From the NCBI GenBank assembly GCA_964564545.1, contig CAZMBP010000124.1, forward strand, positions 62,001-126,000: a stretch of DNA of 64,000 bases. Reading direction: 5' to 3'. Both the position numbers and the translations under genes were made by a program. This document shows, piece by piece, positions 8,887 through 16,456 of this stretch. The stretch is from CAJQQY01 sp964564545 (GTDB taxonomy: Bacteria > Bacteroidota > Bacteroidia > Chitinophagales > Saprospiraceae). The notes under the pieces are model-generated. The model saw only the letters and a program-made list of their open reading frames with translations. It was not told the origin of the DNA and searched no databases. The number at the start of each line of letters is the position of its first letter. The stretch's first letter is position 1.

Positions 8887-10017
8887 TTACTTTTCCAAAA
8901 TCAAAAACTCCACCCGTCTATTCTTCTCTCTTCCTGCTTCCGTATCATTGGTTTCCAAGGGTTGATTTTCTCCAAAACCTTTTGATTGTAATCGTTCCAT
9001 TTCAATTCCATTTTTCACTAAAAAATTAATAACAGTATGTGCACGTGCGGCAGAAAGGCCTAAGTTGTAAGTTTTATTTCCATGATTATCAGTATGTCCA
9101 TGGATCGCGATTTTTACAGATTTATTTTTTTGTAAAAAATCTAAAAGGCGATTAAGCTCTTCAAATGAATTTGGCTTTAAAGTAGATTGATCAAAGTCAA
9201 AAAGTATATTTTTTAAAACTACTGGTTGATTTTTTTCAATTTTGGAGATATCAAAAATGGGGTTTTCCTCAGGTTTATCTCCTTCTTGCCAGACTCTTAC
9301 ATCATCAATTAAATAGTGAGCATAAGCAGGAGTCCAAGATAATCCTCTATATTTTTTGTAGGATTCTATTTTTGTATTTTCATTGTTATAAAAATTTCCA
9401 ATCGTCAAATAGATGAGCGGTTTGTCAGGAATAAAGGTGCCTTCAACTTTTACCCATTCAAGATTTTCTTGATTTATAATTTCTGTATGATTGATTTGAG
9501 GTTGCTTTTCAATTAAATCCTCTTTTTCCTCATAGAATTTTTTTTGAGAAAAATAAAACCCAATATTATTAGAAACTAATTTTGCTTGACGATCTTTTTG
9601 AATCCATAATTCGCAATAAGTTTTAACGCCAGGTTTTATTGTTTTTTTGAGTTTGATTTGAATATATTCCCGAAAGCTATCAGTATTAGAATTTTTGAGG
9701 AAGGTCATTATTCCAACGAAATGATCACCTGATTTTGGGCGATTACAATCCTTATATCTTTTTTGACATTGACGAAAAACACTCCTATTGATAATTCGTA
9801 GATCAGGTGTAGCATCAGAAGCAGCCTTCCAATATTTAAGATTTTTTTGGAAAGGTTTGTAACCACTTAAAGATTCAAACTCAAAGGAATTATTACTATT
9901 GGCGATAATCGGTAAATTACCCACGGCTTCAAAAGAATGATTTGGAACTAGATTTTGAGAAAATAGAAAGACAGGAAGAGAGAAAAATAGAAATAAGAAA
10001 AGAGAAGATAGCTTCAT
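8887..10017 (-). CDS. OmpA-family outer membrane protein with N-terminal jelly-roll-like region
   Basis: A 376-residue envelope protein. I chose the ATG at 10017, which begins a clear signal peptide (MKLSSLFLFLFFSLPVFLFSQ); upstream in-frame codons overlap a palindrome and are not signal-like. Residues about 22-250 begin LVPNHSFE and hold a beta-rich region with cysteines (KRYKDCNRP) resembling a carbohydrate-binding-like jelly roll. Residues about 265-376 are an OmpA peptidoglycan-binding domain: ILFDFDQSTL, then HGHTDNHG and FGENQP, ending EKNRRVEFLI. It probably ties the outer membrane to peptidoglycan and exposes a ligand-binding module. The 13863-14969 gene has a similar N-terminal region. 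Confidence 0.85.
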   Translation of the reverse strand: MKLSSLFLFLFFSLPVFLFSQNLVPNHSFEAVGNLPIIANSNNSFEFESLSGYKPFQKNLKYWKAASDATPDLRIINRSVFRQCQKRYKDCNRPKSGDHFVGIMTFLKNSNTDSFREYIQIKLKKTIKPGVKTYCELWIQKDRQAKLVSNNIGFYFSQKKFYEEKEDLIEKQPQINHTEIINQENLEWVKVEGTFIPDKPLIYLTIGNFYNNENTKIESYKKYRGLSWTPAYAHYLIDDVRVWQEGDKPEENPIFDISKIEKNQPVVLKNILFDFDQSTLKPNSFEELNRLLDFLQKNKSVKIAIHGHTDNHGNKTYNLGLSAARAHTVINFLVKNGIEMERLQSKGFGENQPLETNDTEAGREKNRRVEFLILEK

Positions 10018-10063
10018 GAATGTTTTCTCAAATAACGACAAGTTAAAAAAAAGTAACGTCTTA

Positions 10064-10093
10064 GCGTGCCACGGCTTTGAAACCGCGACACGC
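10064..10093. repeat. REP-like imperfect palindrome, copy 2
   Basis: GCGTGCCACGG (10064-10074) pairs with CCGCGACACGC (10083-10093) with two mismatches. It is related to the copy at 8845-8873 and inverted relative to it. It sits between proC and the OmpA-family gene, both on the minus strand. Confidence 0.55.
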
Positions 10094-10102
10094 AAGAGTG
10101 GT

Positions 10103-10918
10103 TTATTTTAAGACTTTTACTTTCCCCAATTCCTCCGCTCGATCAAACGCAGCTTGAGCTCCAGCAATAATATCGTCATTCAATTTTTTATCATGATAAG
10201 AAGCCATGGCAGCTTCGGTCGTTCCTCCTTTTGAAGAAACTTTAGCAATCCATTCCTCACAAGAGAAATTATTTTTATTGTATAAATCAACTGCACCTTT
10301 AAAAGTTTGACTAACTAAAAGTTCAGCTTCTGATTCATTGAAACCCATTCCTTTCGCAGCTTTCATCATTGAATCCATGAAGTAAAAAACATAGGCAGGG
10401 CCACTTCCTGAAATGGCAGTTGAAGCATCTATCGCTTTTTCATTTTCTACATAAACAGTTTTACCTGTGGTGTTGAGAAGATTTTGAACCATGACTAACT
10501 CGATGCGAGTTACTTCATTTGAAGAAGTAAAAGCAGTCATTCCCATTCCAATTTGAGCGGGTAAATTAGGCATAGCTCGAATTACTTTTTTTACTCCAAG
10601 TGCTTCGCAGATAGTTTCGATTTTTACACCAGCCATGATAGAAAGAAAAACTTGTTGGTCATCGACAAGTGGTCTCAATGTTTCAAACAATACATTTGCA
10701 TCTTGTGGTTTGACTGCAAATATGATCAAATCTGCCTTGGCAAAACATCCATCTGGAGTACCGTAAACTGTTCCAATATCTTTTTGTGAAAGGATGGCAG
10801 CCTTCTCAGGGGACTTCTCAAGAATCATCATATCCTCTTTGTTAGTGATGTGACTTCTCATAAAACTTTGGGCATAAGTCAAACCCATATTTCCTCCTCC
10901 GATTACTAAAATTTTCAT
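10103..10918 (-). CDS. proC: Pyrroline-5-carboxylate reductase
   Basis: A 271-residue cytoplasmic enzyme that reduces 1-pyrroline-5-carboxylate to L-proline with NAD(P)H, the last step of proline synthesis. The N-terminal Rossmann motif GGGNMG is at residues 7-12. AVKPQD marks the end of the dinucleotide domain, RAMPNLPAQIGMG follows, and the C-terminal dimerisation and substrate region has AISGSGPAY and SSKGGTTEAAM. Length and motif order are those of the full family. There is no adjacent proA or proB. It could be cotranscribed with the OmpA-family gene, although a palindrome separates them. Confidence 0.96.
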   Translation of the reverse strand: MKILVIGGGNMGLTYAQSFMRSHITNKEDMMILEKSPEKAAILSQKDIGTVYGTPDGCFAKADLIIFAVKPQDANVLFETLRPLVDDQQVFLSIMAGVKIETICEALGVKKVIRAMPNLPAQIGMGMTAFTSSNEVTRIELVMVQNLLNTTGKTVYVENEKAIDASTAISGSGPAYVFYFMDSMMKAAKGMGFNESEAELLVSQTFKGAVDLYNKNNFSCEEWIAKVSSKGGTTEAAMASYHDKKLNDDIIAGAQAAFDRAEELGKVKVLK

Positions 10919-11320
10919 TTAAATATGATTTTGATTTTTACTAAAAACAGTTGACTAAATGTTTCTCTGAATAATTTTTATTTTAAATAAGTACTTAAGT
11001 TCAAATAGACGACCGTAAAACGTCCATCGTTCAACGTCAAACGAAATATAGTCATAGACTATCAAACGATGAAATACAAATATCGTTTCTTTTTAATTGT
11101 TTTTTCATCATTGTTTTAGTTGAATTACAATCTCCAAATCGTGATTTTCTATTTTCCTAAAAGACTTCGATTCTCGGTTTAATTTTTTTAAATTAGCTAG
11201 ACAAAAAATTATCAACAGATTTTATTTTAAATGATATTGACAATAGAAACATAAATCGTTGGTCTTATAATGTCCAACGAGAAAAATTCATTCACCCTAT
11301 TTTTTTATTAAAACAAAACT
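10919..11320. other. Gene-free divergent intergenic region
   Basis: No gene is seen. It must hold the promoters of proC (leftward) and the OmpA-family gene (rightward). Around 11010-11080 there is a low-grade repeat-like stretch: ACGTCCATCGTTCAACGTCAAACG followed by the small palindrome ATAGTCATAGACTAT (about 11049-11063). No -33/-7 pair could be fixed. Confidence 0.4.
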
Positions 11321-12196
11321 ATGAGTTTAAGAACCATTTTTTTACTAATCTTCACCTTGCTCTATTTTATCGTAGGGCATTGGTTGTATACCCACAAAAT
11401 TATTGGTATTTGCAGCGGTGGCGATAATACTGTAGCAGTAGTTCCACCCGTCGTCGAAGATCCTGATGACGACCCTACATCCGGTACAAATTCCGACGTA
11501 GATGTAGATGCAAATGTCAGCCCACTTTCATTTAATTGGTCAGATCAAACGCCAATCATTTCTGATGGTTTTGATAAATATCAATCAGATATTGTTGATC
11601 AGCTAGAAGATGATAAAGATCTTGAAATTACCGGCTACTATTTTTCAGATGAAGTAATTCCTGATGGTTTCGAAAACATGGGAATGGCACGTGCTGATGA
11701 ACTAAGAAAAATGTTTAAAGATTTCATTGGTGAAGATCGAATTATCATCAACAGTAAATTAGTAGATGATTTTGATGGCAATGAATCTTATCCATTCGAA
11801 GCCGCAGAATTTAACTGGGTGACAAGATCAAGAGTAAATGAAACGACCATTCGAGAATTTGATGTGAACAACATTACGATTAATTTTCCTTTCAATTCTT
11901 CTGATAAAGAGGACAACAAAGAAATGGATGACTACCTCTCAGAATTGGCAGACCACCTTCAGGATACTGGCAAGTCTGCTCTTATTGTAGGACATACCGA
12001 TAGTACAGGGGATCCTGTTTATAATTATGATTTGGGATTACAAAGAGCCATTAAAATTCGAAATTTATTGGGAGATTATGGTGTTGACAAAAGTAAGATT
12101 TCGGTTGATTCGAAAGGGGAAAGGTATCCTATTGCATCTAATCGAACAAGAGAAGGTGAGCATAAGAATAGGAGAGTGGAGATTACTTTGAAGTAA
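11321..12196 (+). CDS. OmpA-family protein, membrane-anchored
   Basis: A 291-residue protein with an N-terminal hydrophobic segment (about 5-25) followed by a cysteine and a Pro/Asp-rich linker (residues about 35-65). The C-terminal OmpA domain (about 185-291) has the INFPFNSSD strand, the peptidoglycan-binding loop VGHTDSTGD, LGLQRA and the final HKNRRVEITL. A region at about 70-170 looks like a second, degenerate OmpA-like fold. There is no typical lipobox, and no charge pattern that decides between an uncleaved anchor and a signal peptide. It starts an apparent operon: the coiled-coil HHH-domain gene begins 52 bases downstream. Confidence 0.85.
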   Translation: MSLRTIFLLIFTLLYFIVGHWLYTHKIIGICSGGDNTVAVVPPVVEDPDDDPTSGTNSDVDVDANVSPLSFNWSDQTPIISDGFDKYQSDIVDQLEDDKDLEITGYYFSDEVIPDGFENMGMARADELRKMFKDFIGEDRIIINSKLVDDFDGNESYPFEAAEFNWVTRSRVNETTIREFDVNNITINFPFNSSDKEDNKEMDDYLSELADHLQDTGKSALIVGHTDSTGDPVYNYDLGLQRAIKIRNLLGDYGVDKSKISVDSKGERYPIASNRTREGEHKNRRVEITLK

Positions 12197-12248
12197 TATG
12201 TAAGAATACATATTGACTTCTTTTTTATCATTTTAAAAAAATAAAACA

Positions 12249-13733
12249 ATGACTTTATCAATATATTTAGGAATATTTTCTTGGTGTCCAAACTGCTCAT
12301 TGTGGCTACTTATACTTTTAGCTGGAGCATGGTTTTTAGGTTGGTTATTTTATCATTGGACAACAGGTAGCCGTCTTCGGACAGAAGCAAAAGGCTTACA
12401 GGAGGATATCAAAAATTGGAAAAATAAATTTACGGAAACAGAATCTGATTTGAAGCAAGCAAAATATGATCGAGATAAAATGAGTGGTGAGTTTGCAACT
12501 ATTAAATCAAAATTAGCGGATTCAGATTTGCGATTCCAAGCTATGGCAGATAAGTATGATGAACTCGAAGCTAAAAGTGGAACCATAGATGTCGATATTT
12601 CCAAATGGGAAAGCCATTCAGCAGATTTGGAAGCGCAATTGGAAACCTCCCGAAATACTAATCTAAAATTACAAGATGATTACGCTTTGCTAAAAAATAA
12701 ATTTACTGAAATGCAGACTCAACTAGATTTGCAAAATGATTATGAAGCTGGTGAAACTACTTCTGATGAACATATTCAAGCAATGGATGCCTTGCACACT
12801 CGTATTGCTGATTTGGAAAAAAAGCTGGCTTTATCCTACGAAGCGAATACCAAAATGGAAGCTGATTATGCTCACTTAAAATCCAATTATGGTGATCTCG
12901 AAATGAAGTTTGTTGGAGGTGATGATAATCATTCTGAGGATTTTTCAGCAGAAAGAGTAGGGCTTCAAGCACGGATTACGGAGTTAGAATTGTTGCTGGC
13001 ATCTCGTCCAAAAGAAGAAGAGTCAGAACCAGGAGAGGGCAAAAAGAAGAAGAAAAAGAAGAAAAAAAATAAAAACAAGAAGAAAAAAAGGAAAGGTAAA
13101 AAAGAAGATGATAAAGATAAAAAGCAAGGTTCTGGAAGTCAAAAATTAGGATACGCTTTAGCCTTTGCGGATAATAATTTACAAATTGTCGAAGGTATCG
13201 GGCCAAAAATCGAAGGTGTGTTGCAAGATGCAGGTGTTAATACTTGGAAAAATTTAGCTCAAATGAACACGACACAATTAAGAGAAATCTTGGAAACAGC
13301 AGGGCCTAGATATAAAATGCATGATCCTTCTTCTTGGGCACAACAAGCTGAATTAGCGAATAAAGATGATTGGGATGAATTAGTGAATTTGCAAAAAATA
13401 CTAGGAAGTCCTGATGGAAAAGAAAGTGATTCGAAGGCGGAAAAAATGTATTATAAATTTTTGGGTTTTGCCAATGTAAAACAAAATGATCTTAAAGTGA
13501 TCGAAGGCATTGGGCCAAAAATCGAAAGCCTACTCAAAGAAGGTGGAATCAAAACTTGGAAAAAACTATCTGAATCTACTCCAGAAGAAATTCAAGTAAT
13601 TCTAGACGCGGCTGGTTCTCGATACAAATTAGCTAACCCTGGTACTTGGCCAAAGCAAGCCGGCATGGCTAATGATGGAGATTGGACTACTTTGAAAAAT
13701 TACCAAGATAAACTAAAAGGAGGGAAGGAATAA
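12249..13733 (+). CDS. Membrane-anchored coiled-coil protein with two helix-hairpin-helix domains
   Basis: A 494-residue protein of unusual build. Residues about 17-37 form one membrane span. Residues 45-255 are heptad-rich coiled coil. A nearly pure Lys/Asn tract follows at about 264-292. Two copies of an 80-residue domain come last, each opening with (V/I)EGIGPKIE (about 315 and 419) and continuing with a gap ending in (A)GxRYKxxxPxxWxxQA. This resembles the helix-hairpin-helix module of 'flap endonuclease-1-like 5' DNA nuclease' proteins (COG3743). Such domains normally bind DNA non-specifically; no catalytic residues are evident. Linkage to an OmpA gene is the only context. Function unknown. 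Confidence 0.8.
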   Translation: MTLSIYLGIFSWCPNCSLWLLILLAGAWFLGWLFYHWTTGSRLRTEAKGLQEDIKNWKNKFTETESDLKQAKYDRDKMSGEFATIKSKLADSDLRFQAMADKYDELEAKSGTIDVDISKWESHSADLEAQLETSRNTNLKLQDDYALLKNKFTEMQTQLDLQNDYEAGETTSDEHIQAMDALHTRIADLEKKLALSYEANTKMEADYAHLKSNYGDLEMKFVGGDDNHSEDFSAERVGLQARITELELLLASRPKEEESEPGEGKKKKKKKKKNKNKKKKRKGKKEDDKDKKQGSGSQKLGYALAFADNNLQIVEGIGPKIEGVLQDAGVNTWKNLAQMNTTQLREILETAGPRYKMHDPSSWAQQAELANKDDWDELVNLQKILGSPDGKESDSKAEKMYYKFLGFANVKQNDLKVIEGIGPKIESLLKEGGIKTWKKLSESTPEEIQVILDAAGSRYKLANPGTWPKQAGMANDGDWTTLKNYQDKLKGGKE

Positions 13734-13766
13734 CTTTTCCCTTTTGAAAAAGAAACAGAAATAGCT

Positions 13767-13810
13767 ATTGCCTGCATTTTTTACTTTTAAAAATGTGGGC
13801 AATTTTTTTT
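13767..13810 (+). terminator. Intrinsic terminator of the OmpA/HHH operon
   Basis: ATTGCCTGCATTTTT pairs with AAAAATGTGGGCAAT with two wobble or mismatched positions, followed by eight T residues. It lies 33 bases after the stop codon at 13733. Confidence 0.8.
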
Positions 13811-13816
13811 AATCGG

Positions 13817-13824
13817 TATCTTTA
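13817..13824 (+). promoter_or_regulatory. Possible -7 element before the secreted protein gene
   Basis: TATCTTTA matches TAnnTTTG at all but the last position. It lies 38 bases before the ATG at 13863, and the preceding T-tract could supply a -33 TTG-like region only poorly. Confidence 0.3.
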
Positions 13825-13862
13825 CCGCTCTAGATTTTGAACAAAAATATAAACTTCCGTAA

Positions 13863-14969
13863 ATGAAAATTACTAAAATTCAAATCTTACTTTTTTGTTT
13901 TTCTTTTCTTTTTTTGATGGTTGGAAATGCACAGGATAGTGTGATTCGATTGGATAACTATAGTTTTGAAGATACTTCAAGGCCTGGAAAAGCACCAAAG
14001 GGATGGTACAATTGCGGCGATATTCATTTCCCTTTAGAAACGCCACCCGATATCCATCCTATGGATAATTCATCAGAAAGAAATAATTTTGGAGTAACTC
14101 AAAAAGCTTTTCATGGGAATACTTATTTAGGAATGGTTGTCCGAGAAAATGAATCATGGGAGTCAGTTGCTCAAAAATTGGAAAAACCACTAAGTCCAGC
14201 TTCTTGCTACTCTTTTAGTATTTATTTATGCAAATCAGGAATTTACGAAAGTGGGCTTCGTTCAAAGGATGGGGTTGTTGACTTTACTACACCAATAAAG
14301 CTTAAAATTTGGGGAGGAAATTCATACTGTGATAAAGGTCAATTATTAGCGGAAAGTCCACTTGTGAAAAATACAGATTGGCAAAATTATACTTTCAATT
14401 TCCGGCCTAAGAAACAATATGACTTTATTATTCTTGAAGCCTATTTTCATACTCCTACTATAAGTGTTCCTAATGGGAATATTATGCTAGACTATGCTTC
14501 GCCGATTATGTTGGTTCCTTGTGGTGCGGAAAATAGGAAAATGAATTTGACAAAAGTTGAAGATGGGATTAATGATTCTGATTTTAATATTAATCCTGAA
14601 GTTCGTTCAAATAATCATCTAAAAAAAGAATTAGGTACTTATGAGAAGAAGACTCTTGAAGCTCAAGTTAAAGAATCTGGGCCAAAAATTAAATTCAAAA
14701 AAAACCAAATTACGCTCGAAGGAGAATTAGCATTAAGAAGGATTTTAGGGAGCTTATTTGAAAGTCCTAATCAAAAATTAATTATTGATTTTGGAGGATT
14801 AAAAGAAAAACGCTTTAAAATTAAAAAAGATAGTGTTGAAAAAGTCATAAAAGATTGGGGTATACCTTTGGCTAACCTTGAAATAATCAATTCAAAAGAA
14901 GAAAATAAAGAAGTGAAATGGATTGTTGAAAAAGATCATTTTTATATGGGGATTCTTAAAAATGAATAA
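13863..14969 (+). CDS. Secreted protein, jelly-roll-like domain with degenerate OmpA-like C-terminus
   Basis: A 368-residue protein with a signal peptide (residues 1-23, ending GNA-Q). Residues about 28-225 begin LDNYSFED and include GWYNCGD, NTYLGMVVREN and a late LDYASPIMLVPC. This is the same kind of beta-sandwich, carbohydrate-binding-like region as in the 8887-10017 protein. Residues about 275-350 look like a decayed OmpA-type fold (IKFKKNQITLEGELALRRIL), without the HTDxxG peptidoglycan loop. It is therefore unlikely to bind peptidoglycan in the usual way. No enzyme motif was recognised. It may be an envelope accessory protein of the preceding cluster. Confidence 0.75.
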   Translation: MKITKIQILLFCFSFLFLMVGNAQDSVIRLDNYSFEDTSRPGKAPKGWYNCGDIHFPLETPPDIHPMDNSSERNNFGVTQKAFHGNTYLGMVVRENESWESVAQKLEKPLSPASCYSFSIYLCKSGIYESGLRSKDGVVDFTTPIKLKIWGGNSYCDKGQLLAESPLVKNTDWQNYTFNFRPKKQYDFIILEAYFHTPTISVPNGNIMLDYASPIMLVPCGAENRKMNLTKVEDGINDSDFNINPEVRSNNHLKKELGTYEKKTLEAQVKESGPKIKFKKNQITLEGELALRRILGSLFESPNQKLIIDFGGLKEKRFKIKKDSVEKVIKDWGIPLANLEIINSKEENKEVKWIVEKDHFYMGILKNE

Positions 14970-15079
14970 CGTTATAACAATACAATTACATTTTTATTAA
15001 AAGAGAAAAGGTTACATGTTTTTCATGAAGAATGTGTTGTAAATCCAAACTTACTTTTTATAAGAATGTACTTGCATTT

Positions 15080-16165
15080 TTATCCTAAAAAGTTCGCCAA
15101 CAAAGAATGAAAATGATGTACTCCTTTTTCCCTAGTTGGTGAGAATCTTCCTGCTTGATAAAATCGAGATTTTAATCCTTGATGAACACCTTCGACAACA
15201 AATTCATCTTCTCTTTCCACTTTATCTAACAATGCTCCTGCGCCGCTGTCTAATTTCGATTCATCGTAAACATAAGAGATAAATGAGACTTTGGTTTTGT
15301 TCAAACTAATTGGTTTTACAATATTTATGGACAAACCCCACGGGTAGAAATTAAGCATCATATTTGGAAAAATCCAATAGTAATAAGCCGCTACATTTTT
15401 TCCAAAATCAATATGTCCTTCAGGAAGATCGAATACTTCCTGCCCATCATCAGCATAACCAATTTGTAGATTACAATGTTCGTAAATTTCCGTTTTGTAA
15501 TTTCCATAATCCAAAACATCATTTAAATCAGCGTGAACAAATGGAATGTGAAATCCTTCCAAATAGTTATCGCAATATAATGCCCAATGGCAATTGATTA
15601 AATAATCTTTCCCACGACTTTTATCTAATTTGAATTCGGATAAAGGCAAGAAACCCACGCGCTCATTGAGTTTGTCAGCTATTTTAGAGAAATCATAAGC
15701 AGGGTCAAGACTAGTGAAAAGGAATTTTTTCCAATTGAAAATCGGGAATTGATATAAGTTGTCGCATGGTCTAGGAAAATTTTCAGCTTCACTAAATTCA
15801 GGCATTCGCTTAAATGAACCATCTAATTCAAAACGACGACCATGGTACATGCAAGTGAGATTTTTTGCTTTTCCAGGATGGTGGACAACGATGCTTCCTC
15901 GATGAGTACAAACATTAGTCAAACATCGAATTTTATCATTTTTATCTCTTGAAAGAAAAATGGGTTCATCTAAATAACTTTCCATTAAGGTCATTGGAAA
16001 AACAGATTCAGAGAGTGGGATTAAATTTTCGTCTCCAATCCATTGCCATGTTTTGGTAAAAATCTTTTCTCTTATTTCTTCAAAAGTATTTGCATCTCGA
16101 TAAAAGGAAGCAGGAAGTGTTTCTGCTTTTTTAATATCAGGGTGAATAAAATATTTTTGGCTCAT
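15080..16165 (-). CDS. Rieske-type aromatic ring-hydroxylating oxygenase, alpha subunit-like
   Basis: A 361-residue oxygenase. The N-terminal Rieske [2Fe-2S] domain shows the ligand pairs Cys86-x-His88 (VCTHRG) and Cys105-x2-His108 (CMYHGR). The C-terminal catalytic domain carries the mononuclear iron site: the NYLEGFHIPFVH segment supplies His206 and His211, with an acidic ligand expected later. The family hydroxylates aromatic rings or methyl/quaternary amine groups (choline and carnitine monooxygenase types) and needs a separate reductase, which is absent from this window. No catabolic operon surrounds it, so its substrate is open. It sits alone on the minus strand. Confidence 0.9.
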   Translation of the reverse strand: MSQKYFIHPDIKKAETLPASFYRDANTFEEIREKIFTKTWQWIGDENLIPLSESVFPMTLMESYLDEPIFLSRDKNDKIRCLTNVCTHRGSIVVHHPGKAKNLTCMYHGRRFELDGSFKRMPEFSEAENFPRPCDNLYQFPIFNWKKFLFTSLDPAYDFSKIADKLNERVGFLPLSEFKLDKSRGKDYLINCHWALYCDNYLEGFHIPFVHADLNDVLDYGNYKTEIYEHCNLQIGYADDGQEVFDLPEGHIDFGKNVAAYYYWIFPNMMLNFYPWGLSINIVKPISLNKTKVSFISYVYDESKLDSGAGALLDKVEREDEFVVEGVHQGLKSRFYQAGRFSPTREKGVHHFHSLLANFLG

Positions 16166-16456
16166 TTACTCTTTTATTTTTTAAAACCTCATCAAATTTC
16201 GAAACGGATATTCTTTGATTAAGTTTTCAATCATTTGTGTGAATTTTTTGATATATGTTTTAGTGCACAAGTATACTCTAAAATAGACTATTGGAAAACA
16301 CAAAACGGCAAAGTATTTGAAATTTTTCAGTTAAGAAATGTTTCTGTTACTTTTGTTTTTAAGTCGTAACTCAATTACAATTAAAAAGAGCAATAGAACG
16401 TCTATACAATTGTATAAAAATTTCTTAAAATCCTTTTGCATTAATATTCCCAACTT

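Noticed and set aside
11226..11275. TTGACA followed by TATAAT
   Set aside because: The boxes are about 23 bases apart, too far for a sigma-70 promoter, and this phylum does not use that consensus.
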